From Casp-actino8 sp037147055 (GTDB lineage: Bacteria; Actinomycetota; Acidimicrobiia; Acidimicrobiales; Ilumatobacteraceae): a DNA stretch of 64,000 nt. Of the stretch, positions 8,082 through 17,022 are shown one piece after another (positions within the stretch are counted from its first letter, which is position 1; every line of letters begins with the position of its first letter). Both the position numbers and the translations under genes were made by a program. The notes under the pieces were generated by a model. That model saw only the letters and a list, made by a program, of their open reading frames with translations. It was not told where the DNA came from and did no database searches. The stretch spans positions 4,813 to 68,812 of the forward strand of contig JBAWVW010000002.1 of the NCBI GenBank assembly GCA_037147055.1. The letters run 5' to 3'.

Positions 8082-10274
8082 GTGGCTGTTGATAGGCGTT
8101 CCAGTCGTTTGGCATCTCTTGGAGTGATTGCTCTTGTGCTGTTTGGTGCACTCGGTATGCGAATGTGGTTTTTGCAGGTTGTTGATTCGCCGGTTTTGGA
8201 ACAACGTGTTCAAGCAAATAAAACCAGAACTGTGAAGTTGTTGCCCGAGAGAGGCCGTATTTTCGACCGCAAAGGCAGAATCATGGCCGACAACGAGCGC
8301 ATTCTGACGATCACTGTGGCGTGGGAGGCAATGGGAAATAAAGACAGCGTTGTAGACACAGAGAACCGACTCGAATTGTTTGGTCGTTTGTCAAAAATTC
8401 TTGATATGAGCGTGAGCGATATGGAGCAACGTTTCACGAGCAATAAATACGGTCCGTTACTGCCGATGCCATTAGCGGAGGGAGTGAGCGAAGAGACCGC
8501 AGCGTATCTCATTGAGCGCAATGAGGACTTTCCGGGTATTGATTTTGTCACGCAATGGAAACGCGAGTACCCATTGGCCCCTCTGGCTGCACATGTTGTT
8601 GGTTATCTTGGGGCGATCACTCAGAACGACGTGGCGCAGTACCTTGATGTCGGCTACGACCTCAACGAGCGAGTCGGACAATTCGGGGTTGAAAAAATTT
8701 ATGAACGTTATTTACGCGGAAAGCCTGGCTATGTCAAATATGAGATTGACTCACGCGGAACGATTCTGAGAGTTCTTGAGAGGGTTGAACCAATTGCAGG
8801 AAACGATTTGCAATTAGCGATTGATCTTGACTATCAGCAATTCGCAGAACAAGCTTTAGAAACGCAATTGCTAGTCCGGCGTTTCGTCGAAACATGCCAG
8901 GCTAAAGACAGTAAGCGACAAGTCATTAAGCCGCAATTCTCGGAATGTGAAAACTTGAAAAGCCCAGCAGGCTCGGTGGTCATGATGGACTATTCCACGG
9001 GTGAAGTTCTGGCACTCGCGAGTTATCCCACTTTTGATAATCGATGGTTTAACTCGGGTATTTCAAGTGACAAATTCCGTGAGATTTTTCCTAAGACCGA
9101 TGATCCAGACAAATCTCTATTGGTGAATCGGGCCATTCAAGGGCAGTACAACCTGGGTTCTAGTTTTAAGCCATTCGTCGCTTACGCGGCCCTTGACTCT
9201 GGGCAACTTGTGGGAGGCAGCGAGTACAAGTATTCCGATCGTGGGTCTTACCAACTCACGAGTATCAACGAGGAAACATGCTTGGTTGTAAAATGCATTT
9301 ATAGAAACGCCTTGTGTTCAGGAGGAAACTACGCATGTCAATACGGTGATGTCACCGTTGAAGATGCGCTGGCGGTTTCCAGCGACACTTTCTTTTACAA
9401 AATCGGCGAAGAGATTTTTGCTGAGAGAGGTGGTCAACCAGTACTTCAAGATGAAGTCAAGAAGTTTGGCTTCGGAAGTAGAACTGGCATTGATCTTCCC
9501 TTTGAAACAGCTGGCAGAGTGCCCGACAAGGCGAGCAAGAAGAAGTTAGTTGAAGACGGTGCGCTGATGGCCGGCGAAAGTAGCGATTACCTAGTTGGTG
9601 ACAATGTGCAACTCGCAGTTGGTCAGGGGCTTTTGGCGGCGTCACCGTTGCAGTTGGCACAGGCGTACGGTGCCTTGGCAAATGGCGGAGATGTCAACCG
9701 TCCGCTCGTTGGACTTGCCTTATTGAAACCCAGTACTCCCAATTCTGAGAAAGTCGGTTACGCCGATATGACTCAGGCCGTGGTTGAAACTTTCTTGGCC
9801 AATAAAGACACGATTCGTAGCATGAACATTCCTGATGAAATCCGTGATCCTATTGTCAGGGGATTAACTCGAGTGATTACGGGCCCCGGGGTAACGTTCG
9901 GTTCCTACCATTCCACAACTGGAGAGCGCTTGTTCCGGTCTTATCCGTATGACGCCCTTCCTATTGCAGGAAAAACTGGTACCGCCCAAGGACGCGCAGG
10001 ACTTCCGTGGAATGACTCTTCGGCATTTGGCGCTTTCAGTCTTGATCCATCTCGGCCGATAGTTGTGACGGCATACTTGGAGAAGAGTGGTTATGGAGCA
10101 AAAGCCGCCGCCCCGGTAGTGAAATGTTTGTTCATGGCGATTGCTGGTGTAGCAAAGATGAACGAAGTTTTGCCATCAAACCCGCTTGATATCACCGCCA
10201 CTGTCGCTGCTCCACAGAGATTGCTTCCCAACAAAAGTTGTTTGGGTGGCGGAGCGTATGGTGGTCGCGACTAA
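8082..10274 (+). CDS. mrdA: Penicillin-binding protein 2 (elongation transpeptidase)
   Basis: Class B PBP that cross-links peptidoglycan together with RodA during elongation. It has an N-terminal membrane anchor (about residues 12-32), a pedestal domain with the RGRIFDRKGRIMADN motif, and a transpeptidase domain with SxxK at 360-363 (SSFK), an SSD motif in place of SxN, and KTG at 631-633. The GTG at 8082 is preferred because GGAAGAG at 8068-8074 lies about 7 nt upstream; an in-frame GTG at 8064 would add six residues. The stop shares one base with the rodA ATG (TAATG). Confidence 0.94.
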   Translation: MAVDRRSSRLASLGVIALVLFGALGMRMWFLQVVDSPVLEQRVQANKTRTVKLLPERGRIFDRKGRIMADNERILTITVAWEAMGNKDSVVDTENRLELFGRLSKILDMSVSDMEQRFTSNKYGPLLPMPLAEGVSEETAAYLIERNEDFPGIDFVTQWKREYPLAPLAAHVVGYLGAITQNDVAQYLDVGYDLNERVGQFGVEKIYERYLRGKPGYVKYEIDSRGTILRVLERVEPIAGNDLQLAIDLDYQQFAEQALETQLLVRRFVETCQAKDSKRQVIKPQFSECENLKSPAGSVVMMDYSTGEVLALASYPTFDNRWFNSGISSDKFREIFPKTDDPDKSLLVNRAIQGQYNLGSSFKPFVAYAALDSGQLVGGSEYKYSDRGSYQLTSINEETCLVVKCIYRNALCSGGNYACQYGDVTVEDALAVSSDTFFYKIGEEIFAERGGQPVLQDEVKKFGFGSRTGIDLPFETAGRVPDKASKKKLVEDGALMAGESSDYLVGDNVQLAVGQGLLAASPLQLAQAYGALANGGDVNRPLVGLALLKPSTPNSEKVGYADMTQAVVETFLANKDTIRSMNIPDEIRDPIVRGLTRVITGPGVTFGSYHSTTGERLFRSYPYDALPIAGKTGTAQGRAGLPWNDSSAFGAFSLDPSRPIVVTAYLEKSGYGAKAAAPVVKCLFMAIAGVAKMNEVLPSNPLDITATVAAPQRLLPNKSCLGGGAYGGRD

Positions 10275-11437
10275 TGAACTTGCCATTTCTCAACAGACAA
10301 CCCAACTCAGGACTTGGCAATATTCGATCGGGACCAAGTGATCCCCAACGCAATATTGACTGGGTGATTTTGGGCTCGGTCATAGCACTCGGTGTTATCG
10401 GTGCCTTTGCGATTTATAGCGCGACATTTTGGAAGGTCGATAGTGACCCGTACTTCTTTGCCGGCCGCCAGGTTGAGTTTCTTATTGTGGCCGTCGCCGC
10501 CGCCGCTGCGGTGATGTCAATTGATTATCAAATGTTACGTGAGCGGGCATATTTTCTTTATGGATTATCACTAGTTGCCCTGGTTCTGGTTCTGTCAGTC
10601 GGTGCGCTCAAAGGTGGAGCGAGGCTGTCATTCGACCTCGGACCAATCGCTTTTCAGCCAGCTGAGTTTGCTAAGCCGGCGGTGCTGGTGGCACTTGCAG
10701 GGTTCTATAGCGACTCGCGGGAAGATTCGATGAGTTACTCAAAATTCATTAGTGGACTTGTACTCCTCGGCGCTCCAACGGTTTTGATTATTCTTCAACC
10801 TGACTTGGGATCGGCTTTCGTTTTGATTATCGGAGCTTTGAGTATCTTGATTATGGCTGGAGCGCGTTTGCGTTATTTGCTATTGATCAGCTTTTTGACT
10901 GTGACGACCGTGGCAGCGGCAGTCTTGGCGGGAATCGTTGACCGCTATCAGTTAAGGCGAATTACAGCGTTCCTCAATCAAAACTCCACGGATGAGGATT
11001 TGGCGCGCTACGTCTTTCAGGTGCGCTACGCCAAAAGGGCCGTGGCCACTGGAGGCTGGTTTGGCAAGGGGTATCTCCAAGCTCCGCTGACCAACGGAAA
11101 GTTCATTCCGGTACAGCAGAGTGATTTTATTTTTTCAGCCATCGGAGAACAATTTGGCATGCTGGGCGGGGGAGTCGTTTTGGGTCTCTTTGGGATGTTG
11201 CTGTTTCGAATTTGGCGAGTCGCACACCTAAGTAAAGATCTTTTCGGGGCGTATATCTGTGCGGGAATCTTCGGTGTTGTGCTGTGGCACGTGTTTCAGA
11301 ACATTGGAATGACGATGGGGATCATGCCAGTGACAGGGGTGCCGTTGCCCTTTGTCAGTTATGGAGGGTCGTCACTTGTGGCGTTCGCAATGATGATTGG
11401 ACTTGTGGAGAGTATCCATATGCGCCGAATGCGCTAA
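10274..11437 (+). CDS. rodA: SEDS glycosyltransferase RodA
   Basis: RodA polymerises glycan strands from lipid II and works with PBP2. The 387-aa protein has about ten membrane segments and conserved SEDS motifs: the FQPAEFAKPA loop, the extracellular loop with QVRYAKRAVATGGWFGKG, and the PVTGVPLPFVSYGGSS C-terminus. The ATG at 10274 overlaps the mrdA stop by one base; the frame is open 36 nt further upstream, but that would run inside mrdA. Next on this strand comes a 389-bp gap, so the elongation operon probably ends here. Confidence 0.94.
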   Translation: MNLPFLNRQPNSGLGNIRSGPSDPQRNIDWVILGSVIALGVIGAFAIYSATFWKVDSDPYFFAGRQVEFLIVAVAAAAAVMSIDYQMLRERAYFLYGLSLVALVLVLSVGALKGGARLSFDLGPIAFQPAEFAKPAVLVALAGFYSDSREDSMSYSKFISGLVLLGAPTVLIILQPDLGSAFVLIIGALSILIMAGARLRYLLLISFLTVTTVAAAVLAGIVDRYQLRRITAFLNQNSTDEDLARYVFQVRYAKRAVATGGWFGKGYLQAPLTNGKFIPVQQSDFIFSAIGEQFGMLGGGVVLGLFGMLLFRIWRVAHLSKDLFGAYICAGIFGVVLWHVFQNIGMTMGIMPVTGVPLPFVSYGGSSLVAFAMMIGLVESIHMRRMR

Positions 11438-11826
11438 AACTCCTCAGAGTTGGAAGATTGGTACTTATCCACAGGCTTGCGAGTCGAGAAGTACCCCCCT
11501 TCGGTTGGGGCGACGGTACAATTTGGCGTACATGACATCAATCTGGTCGCGGCTTGAACCGTTCCTGGTAAGGGTGCGCCAACTAGTCCGCCGACACGGG
11601 CCTCAGATCCTCACCGAGAATCTGGTTGGGCACACCACTGCCCTCGCTGCTTGTCTAGTCGCGTGGAATATTGACCTGTCTCAGCAAGATGTCTTGAATA
11701 TTCCAGCGGCTCGCACCGCAGGGCTATTACCCATTCATTATCGAATTGAGCGAGACACGGAGCGCATTGCTGTGCCCTTGACTCGCATAGCGCGCTCTCA
11801 TGTGCGCTTGAGAAAGGAAACCTCCC
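11438..11826 (+). promoter_or_regulatory. 389-bp gap: probable promoter and long leader of the RNase E/G gene
   Basis: This is the only gap above 300 bp. It holds a perfect match to the DnaA box TTATCCACA at 11465-11473, a -10-like TACAAT at 11517-11522, an inverted repeat (GGAATATT at 11665-11672 with AATATTCC at 11697-11704), and AAAGGA just before the rne ATG. From TACAAT, transcription would begin about 300 nt before rne. Long leaders used for autoregulation are known for rne in Enterobacteria. A reading frame from ATG 11532 runs into rne to 11888 (118 aa); I do not recognise its product and do not call it a gene. Confidence 0.45.
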
Positions 11827-13839
11827 ATGAACGAACCACTATTCCCGGACGACATCCCCGTGTCCGAAGGGGTCTCGCAGTCATCTGATTCGCCAGAACT
11901 ACAAGAATTATCAGACTCCTCTTTGACGTCTGACGGTCCACAGAAAAAGCGTCGTCGCGGATCGCGTGGGGGACGAGGGCGAACACGTTCTGCGGGAACT
12001 CCAGAGTCTGCCGGAGACGGCGATGATCTTGAGGACGCTGAGGATTTCGAAGATGGCGATGATCTTGAGGACGATGGGGATTTCGAAGATGATGATTTGG
12101 ATGATGACTTAGACGATGAACCAGTGACCTTGCCTGGCGTCGATATTGATTTTGAGCTTCCAGAGCGTATGAGTGAAGGGCGAGCTGACGCAGATGTGGC
12201 CGAGGCGGCCTTGGTTCAGAGACCAAAAATCGGGGACACTCGCTCAAGTTCTGTGCCAGCAACTCCGCCACTATCAGCGCAGGGGCCGCGTGGCGTGACA
12301 ATGCCCGGAGGAACCCGAGCAGGTGGACCCCGACCGGGGGAGCGTCAAGCAAAGGGTCGCAAAGCATCTCCCAAAAATCCATCTGAGGTTGCCGGTGAAA
12401 CGCATGAGAATGTAGATGATGGCGTTGCAGTTGAAGGTTCGGGTGTGGTGTCACCGTCTAAGAAAAAGCGTAAGCGCAACAATAAAGCTCGCGGTGGCGC
12501 CGATATTCGTCAGAACGACCGAACCGATGCTGATGTCATTGAGCGCCGCCGAGGTCGCGAACGCAATGGGCGTCCGATAGGTCGTTACTTCATGGCCGTG
12601 CAAGTGCGTGCCGACATTACTCAGGTGGCGGTCATGGAAGGGCGCAGCCTGATCGAGCATTATGTCAGTCGCCCCGCAGACGATGAATCACAGATTCACG
12701 GAAATATTTATGTCGGAAAAGTGCAAAATATCTTGCCTGGTATGGAAGCGGCTTTTGTTGATATCGGTACGCAGAAAAACGCGGTTCTATACCGCGGTGA
12801 TGTGCAATATGACGCCGAGGATATTGTGGACAGCGAGCCACGTATTGAGCAGATTCTCAAGGGTAAGCAACTCATCGTGTGTCAGATCACTAAGAACCCA
12901 ATTGGTCTGAAGGGGGCACGTCTGACGCAAGAAGTGTCCTTAGCCGGTCGTTTTGTCGTTTTGATTCCTAACTCAAGGACCTACGGCATCTCCAAGCGCT
13001 TACCCGATGATGTGCGTAAGCGATTGCGCAGCATCCTTGATCGTGTCAAACCAGAACAGCATGGGTTGATTGTGCGAACGGCAGCCGAAGCAGCTACTGA
13101 GCATGAACTACAAGCCGATATGACACGCCTGTTGGATCAATGGGCAGCGATTGAAGCCAAAGCGGCTAAGGCTGGTGGCCCCACGCTGTTGTATCGCGAA
13201 CCCCCGCTCGCTGTGCGAGTGATTCGTGAGGAGTTCAACTCGGATTACCGCGGCGTCATCATCGACGATCATCAACTCTTTGAAGATGTACATTCTTATG
13301 TTTCGGCTTTCAACCCAGAGCTTGCTGATCGCGTGGAATATTTTGATCCAGCCGTCGAGGGATTGCCGATTTTTGAGAAAAACCATGTGCATGAGCAGAT
13401 CCACAAAGCTCTTGATCGCAAAGTTTGGTTACCGTCGGGAGGCTCCTTAATTATCGAGCACACGGAAGCCCTGACGGTTATTGACGTCAATACTGGTCGC
13501 AACGTAGGCACTTCAAATTTGGAGGCCACAGTCTTCGCCAACAACCTTGAGGCAGCCGAGGAAGTCGCCCATCAACTGCGGTTGCGCGACATTGGCGGCA
13601 TCATCGTGATCGACTTCATTGACATGGAAATCAAGGAAAATCGTCGCAAGGTGGTCGATGCCTTCAAGTCCGCTCTGTCTCGGGATAAGACCAGAACTCA
13701 GGTTTTTGACATTTCTGAACTCGGTCTAGTGGAAATGACTCGCAAGCGGATCGGCGAGGGATTGCTCACCAATTTCGCTGATCAGTGCCCAAATTGTGAG
13801 GGTCGCGGGATCCAAGTCAACCACGATTTGCTGAACTAA
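11827..13839 (+). CDS. rne: Ribonuclease E/G family endoribonuclease
   Basis: RNase E/G cleaves single-stranded RNA in rRNA maturation and mRNA decay. The 670-aa protein starts with a disordered region of basic and acidic stretches (about 1-250), including a tandem acidic repeat at 66-89 and Lys/Arg patches likely to bind RNA or partners. The catalytic part follows: S1 domain (about 290-365), the metal-binding triad Asp553, Asn555 and Asp596 (VIDVNTGR and IVIDFIDM), and a zinc-link CPNC at 654-657. As in mycobacteria, the extra sequence is N-terminal. AAAGGA lies about 8 nt before the ATG. It is the usual gene before rplU-rpmA. It could equally be named rng. Confidence 0.93.
   Translation: MNEPLFPDDIPVSEGVSQSSDSPELQELSDSSLTSDGPQKKRRRGSRGGRGRTRSAGTPESAGDGDDLEDAEDFEDGDDLEDDGDFEDDDLDDDLDDEPVTLPGVDIDFELPERMSEGRADADVAEAALVQRPKIGDTRSSSVPATPPLSAQGPRGVTMPGGTRAGGPRPGERQAKGRKASPKNPSEVAGETHENVDDGVAVEGSGVVSPSKKKRKRNNKARGGADIRQNDRTDADVIERRRGRERNGRPIGRYFMAVQVRADITQVAVMEGRSLIEHYVSRPADDESQIHGNIYVGKVQNILPGMEAAFVDIGTQKNAVLYRGDVQYDAEDIVDSEPRIEQILKGKQLIVCQITKNPIGLKGARLTQEVSLAGRFVVLIPNSRTYGISKRLPDDVRKRLRSILDRVKPEQHGLIVRTAAEAATEHELQADMTRLLDQWAAIEAKAAKAGGPTLLYREPPLAVRVIREEFNSDYRGVIIDDHQLFEDVHSYVSAFNPELADRVEYFDPAVEGLPIFEKNHVHEQIHKALDRKVWLPSGGSLIIEHTEALTVIDVNTGRNVGTSNLEATVFANNLEAAEEVAHQLRLRDIGGIIVIDFIDMEIKENRRKVVDAFKSALSRDKTRTQVFDISELGLVEMTRKRIGEGLLTNFADQCPNCEGRGIQVNHDLLN
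12022..12093 (+). repeat. Two-copy 36-bp tandem repeat inside the RNase E/G gene
   Basis: Copies at 12022-12057 and 12058-12093 differ at only a few positions and encode the acidic units DDLEDAEDFEDG and DDLEDDGDFEDD. The array continues into a further Asp-rich stretch. It probably arose by slippage in a disordered region. Confidence 0.85.
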
Positions 13840-13884
13840 TGACGAGTCCTGACGGTGGCGTTGTTATTGAGTCATTATTGCAGG

Positions 13885-13890
13885 TAGAGT
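13885..13890 (+). promoter_or_regulatory. Possible -10 element upstream of rplU
   Basis: TAGAGT at 13885-13890 with TTGTTA at 13861-13866 (18-nt spacing) could form a promoter inside the short rne-rplU gap. Transcription would begin only a few bases before the rplU ATG at 13902, which has no clear Shine-Dalgarno. The matches are weak. Confidence 0.25.
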
Positions 13891-13901
13891 CGCAATTCGC
13901 T

Positions 13902-14213
13902 ATGTACGCAGTGATCGCAACCGGTGGCAAACAGGTCCGAGTGGCCGAGGGCCAGCAAGTGCATGTAGAACTTCTCGGCCTCGAACAGGGTGCCGCAGTG
14001 GACTTCACGCCCGTGCTGGTCGTCGACGGCAGTACCGTTCTCGCCACGCCCACCCAACTCGCCGGATCAAAGGTCTCGGGTCGCATTGTCGGCTCGGCTT
14101 CTGGTCCTAAAATCAATGGCTTTGTCTATAAGCGCCGCACCAATCAGCGTCGCCGCTATGGTCACCGCCAGCACTATCAGGTGGTCGAGATCACCTCAAT
14201 CGTGAAAGGCTGA
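13902..14213 (+). CDS. rplU: 50S ribosomal protein L21
   Basis: L21 binds 23S rRNA in the large subunit. The 103-aa product begins MYAVIATGGKQ and ends with the YKRRTNQRRRYGHRQ RNA-binding segment, both hallmarks of L21. The frame stays open upstream to the end of rne, but the ATG at 13902 gives the standard N-terminus. rpmA follows 3 nt after the stop. Confidence 0.97.
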   Translation: MYAVIATGGKQVRVAEGQQVHVELLGLEQGAAVDFTPVLVVDGSTVLATPTQLAGSKVSGRIVGSASGPKINGFVYKRRTNQRRRYGHRQHYQVVEITSIVKG

Positions 14214-14216
14214 CAT

Positions 14217-14471
14217 ATGTCAAAAACCAAGGGCGGCGGTTCTACAAGGAACGGTCGTGACTCAAACGCACAGCGCCTCGGCGTGAAGTCTTTTGGCGGA
14301 ACTTCAATTACCGCGGGAACGATTTTGATCCGTCAGCGGGGTACCACTTTCCATGCAGGTAAGAACGTCGGTCGTGGTGGCGATGACACATTATTCGCTT
14401 TAGTAGACGGAACTGTTCAATTCGGTAGCCGCAAGGGCCGTCGCGTGATTGATGTGGTTCCAGCCGAATAG
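14217..14471 (+). CDS. rpmA: 50S ribosomal protein L27
   Basis: L27 reaches the peptidyl-transferase centre with its N-terminal tail. The 84-aa product shows the family pattern: SKTKGGGSTRNGRDS at the start, LGVKSFGG, and GTTFHAGKNVGRGGDDTLFA. It is preceded by AAAGG at the end of rplU and followed by a strong terminator. There is no extra N-terminal extension of the type cleaved in Firmicutes. Confidence 0.97.
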   Translation: MSKTKGGGSTRNGRDSNAQRLGVKSFGGTSITAGTILIRQRGTTFHAGKNVGRGGDDTLFALVDGTVQFGSRKGRRVIDVVPAE

Positions 14472-14494
14472 GCCTTTTCAAACTTGGTATTTTC

Positions 14495-14522
14495 AAACGA
14501 CCGCCTTCGGGCGGTCGTTTTG
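14495..14522 (+). terminator. Rho-independent terminator after rpmA
   Basis: An 11-bp perfect stem, AAACGACCGCC (14495-14505) and its complement (14510-14520), encloses a TTCG tetraloop and runs into T residues. It closes the rne-rplU-rpmA unit. dgt converges from the other strand and ends at 14537, and the A-rich left flank (14491-14497) allows the same hairpin to serve both directions. Confidence 0.92.
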
Positions 14523-14536
14523 TATATCAGGGCATG

Positions 14537-15700
14537 TCAGACGTCAATGCCCTGCGGGAGGCGATCCTCGTTCCATCCAAGGAGCACCGCTCCTTGACGG
14601 CACGCGAAACGGTCAGTCATGCCAGCAACATATGCCACAGCGGAGTGCTGGGCTTGGGTTGAACCACTTGTGAAACGCAGGTCTTCGGGGAGATGGTCGG
14701 GAGAAACGGTGTAGAACTCCACGAGAGCACGCAAGAGTGCGATGACTTGATCTGCTTGGTGACGACTTTCCGGTCGCAGGTACACCTCTTCGTAATTGAA
14801 CTTGCGAAAAGCGGCGAGGGCTTCGGCAATGTCTGGTTCCATGCCGATCCGTCCAGTCTTCATCGCGGCCTGCACCATTGAGGTAATGAAAGTACCGAGT
14901 TGCTGCGAACGAGTGGTGCCACAACGTGACTTCACCAATGGTGGTAATTGATCTGGGGTAACGATGCCAGCATCAACCGCATCCTCAAAGTCATGACACA
15001 CATAAGCAATGCGATCAGCCCAACTGACGACTTCACCTTCGGGAGTTGCTGGTGCTGGGCGACTCCACGAATGATTGCGAATTCCGTTGAGAGTTTCGGT
15101 GCACAAATTGAGTGGCACGAGGGTGACATCTGCGCCCCACACCGCATGATCGAAGCCACCGTCAATGTAGGGCGCTAAGGCGTCCTCGCTGGCGTGGCCA
15201 CCAGGTCCATGACCGCAATCATGGCCGAGGGCGATGGCTTCAGTCAGCGTGACATTGAGTCCGAGTGGGCGGGCAACCGAGGCAGCCACCTGTGCTACTT
15301 CAATGGCATGTGTGAGACGTGTCCGTTGATGATCATCGGGGAAGACGAATACTTGTGTTTTACCCGCCAATCGGCGAAAGGCTGGGGCATGCAAAATGCG
15401 ATCGCGATCGCGTTCAAAACATGTACGAAATGGGTCGGCTTGCTCGGCAATAGCGCGATTGCCCCCACTATGTGAACGTGTCGCCAAGCGACTCAATGAT
15501 GAGTCCTCAGCTTCTTCTCGTTCAGAGAGCGATCGATGGTGAGTTGAGCCAGTACCTGCCCATGAGTCGCTATGGGCCAGGGTGACTCCTGAACCGGAGT
15601 CCGAGCCAGCCATCGTGCTGGCCCAGCGTTCAGCCCGTTCTTGCATGTCAGGATCCGTATGGGGGTTGTCATTAGGTGAAGTCGCGGGATCATTGCTCAC
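14537..15700 (-). CDS. dgt: dGTPase-like deoxynucleoside triphosphate triphosphohydrolase
   Basis: HD-domain enzyme that hydrolyses dNTPs to deoxynucleoside and triphosphate, controlling dNTP pools. The metal ligands are visible: His131 (LTHAIEVAQ), His160-Asp161 (GHDCGHGP) and Asp229 (SWADRIAY). The catalytic part begins near residue 85 (EQADPFRTCFERDRDRILH). The first 80 residues are hydrophilic and of low complexity, so the true start could be a later codon such as Met19 or Met30. The GTG at 15700 is kept because TATTGT lies 6 nt upstream. It is divergent from obg with a 70-bp gap. Confidence 0.9.
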   Translation of the reverse strand: MSNDPATSPNDNPHTDPDMQERAERWASTMAGSDSGSGVTLAHSDSWAGTGSTHHRSLSEREEAEDSSLSRLATRSHSGGNRAIAEQADPFRTCFERDRDRILHAPAFRRLAGKTQVFVFPDDHQRTRLTHAIEVAQVAASVARPLGLNVTLTEAIALGHDCGHGPGGHASEDALAPYIDGGFDHAVWGADVTLVPLNLCTETLNGIRNHSWSRPAPATPEGEVVSWADRIAYVCHDFEDAVDAGIVTPDQLPPLVKSRCGTTRSQQLGTFITSMVQAAMKTGRIGMEPDIAEALAAFRKFNYEEVYLRPESRHQADQVIALLRALVEFYTVSPDHLPEDLRFTSGSTQAQHSAVAYVAGMTDRFACRQGAVLLGWNEDRLPQGIDV

Positions 15701-15706
15701 GCCACA

Positions 15707-15712
15707 ACAATA
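15707..15712 (-). promoter_or_regulatory. Putative -10 box of dgt
   Basis: On the minus strand TATTGT lies exactly 6 nt before the GTG start of dgt, with no Shine-Dalgarno between. This fits a leaderless transcript. Only 27 nt away, TATCGT (15740-15745, plus strand) could serve obg, which does have GAGAGG as a ribosome site. Confidence 0.45.
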
Positions 15713-15770
15713 CGTCGGGGGTGTGGGTGTCGTCGGAGGTATCGTAGAAGTTCAGTAGTGAGAGGTCGTA

Positions 15771-17021
15771 ATGAGCCAGTTCGTTGATGAATGCCAACTG
15801 AATGTGCGCGCCGGAGACGGCGGAGCAGGCTGCGTCTCCTTTCGACGCGAAGGTCCTGAGGCAATGGGTGGGCCAAACGGCGGCGATGGCGGTCAAGGCG
15901 GCGATGTCTGGCTGATCGCTGACCGCAATGTGGCCTCACTTCTAGCCTTCCGGGACCACCCGCACCGCATTGCTGGCAATGGCGTGCATGGAAAGGGTAA
16001 AGACCTCCACGGTAAGCGCGGCGATGTTATGGAGGTCAGGGTTCCCGAAGGGACTCTGATTAAGGACATGTATTCAGGGGAAGTTCTCGCCGACCTCACT
16101 AATCATGGGGATCGTTGGTTGGCCGCTCACGGTGGTCGCGGAGGTCGCGGCAACGCACGCTTCATGGCCAACCGTCGACGCGCTCCAAACTTTGCCGAGC
16201 AAGGCGAAAGTGGCGTTGAACGTTGGTTGAAATTAGAACTCAAGCTCATTGCCGATGTGGCTCTCGTTGGTTTTCCCAACGCTGGAAAGAGCACATTGAT
16301 CAGCGTCATTTCTGCAGCAAAACCAAAAATCGCCGCCTATCCGTTTACAACTCTTGAACCGAACTTGGGAGTGGTACGCATTGACAATGTCACCGAATTC
16401 ATTGTGGCTGACATTCCTGGCCTCATTGAAGGCGCCGCAGAGGGGAAGGGACTCGGTCACCGATTCTTGCGCCATGTTGAGCGGGCGCGAGTGCTGTGTA
16501 TTTTGATTGACTTAGCCCCAGTTGATGACACATCCCCTGAGGAGCAGTTAAATATTTTGCTACGCGAGCTTGAATCGTACGATCCGCGCCTGCTTGAACG
16601 TCCACGAGTCATTGTGGGCACGAAGACTGACTCAGCCACGCTCACGATGGTTGACGAATGGGATGGGATGCTCATTTCGGCTATCACCAATCAAGGTTTG
16701 CGCGAATTAGTTGGACGTCTCGCAAGTTTGGTGCACTCAGCACGAGCCGATTTACCAGTGCTCGAAGGTCGTGTCATCCTGAAGCCCGAGTCTGATGGTT
16801 CATGGGTTGAAAAAATTTCTGGCGGTGGATTTCGCATCCATGGTCGCAAAGCCGAACGAGCAGTGCACCTTAACGATGTCACCACTCCAGAAGCGATGAC
16901 CTACATCGAAGAACGACTGAAGAAATTGGGCGTGCCACGCCTCTTATCGCGTGCTGGAGCAGTTGCGGGCGACGTGGTCTGGATCGGTGATTTCTCATTC
17001 GACTACGCGCCGGATATCTGA
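15771..17021 (+). CDS. obgE: GTPase Obg (CgtA)
   Basis: Obg is a ribosome-associated GTPase needed for large-subunit assembly and stress responses. The 416-aa protein has the glycine-rich Obg fold (1-155), a G domain with GFPNAGKS (G1) and DIPGLIEG (G3), and a C-terminal OCT domain (GGGFRIHGRKAERAV). The G4 motif reads TKTD instead of NKxD, a deviation at the guanine-specificity residue. GAGAGG precedes the ATG. It sits in the classic rplU-rpmA-obg-proB order, although dgt is inserted on the other strand. Confidence 0.95.
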   Translation: MSQFVDECQLNVRAGDGGAGCVSFRREGPEAMGGPNGGDGGQGGDVWLIADRNVASLLAFRDHPHRIAGNGVHGKGKDLHGKRGDVMEVRVPEGTLIKDMYSGEVLADLTNHGDRWLAAHGGRGGRGNARFMANRRRAPNFAEQGESGVERWLKLELKLIADVALVGFPNAGKSTLISVISAAKPKIAAYPFTTLEPNLGVVRIDNVTEFIVADIPGLIEGAAEGKGLGHRFLRHVERARVLCILIDLAPVDDTSPEEQLNILLRELESYDPRLLERPRVIVGTKTDSATLTMVDEWDGMLISAITNQGLRELVGRLASLVHSARADLPVLEGRVILKPESDGSWVEKISGGGFRIHGRKAERAVHLNDVTTPEAMTYIEERLKKLGVPRLLSRAGAVAGDVVWIGDFSFDYAPDI

Positions 17022-17022
17022 T

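Noticed and set aside
11532..11888. A 118-codon plus-strand frame between rodA and rne
   Set aside because: No recognised product and it overlaps the rne start by 62 nt; kept only as an alternative explanation for the gap, despite the TACAAT box before its ATG.
11798..12454. A 218-codon minus-strand frame opposite the RNase E/G N-terminus
   Set aside because: It arises from the low-complexity, charged region of rne; the product is His/Pro/Arg-rich without a motif.
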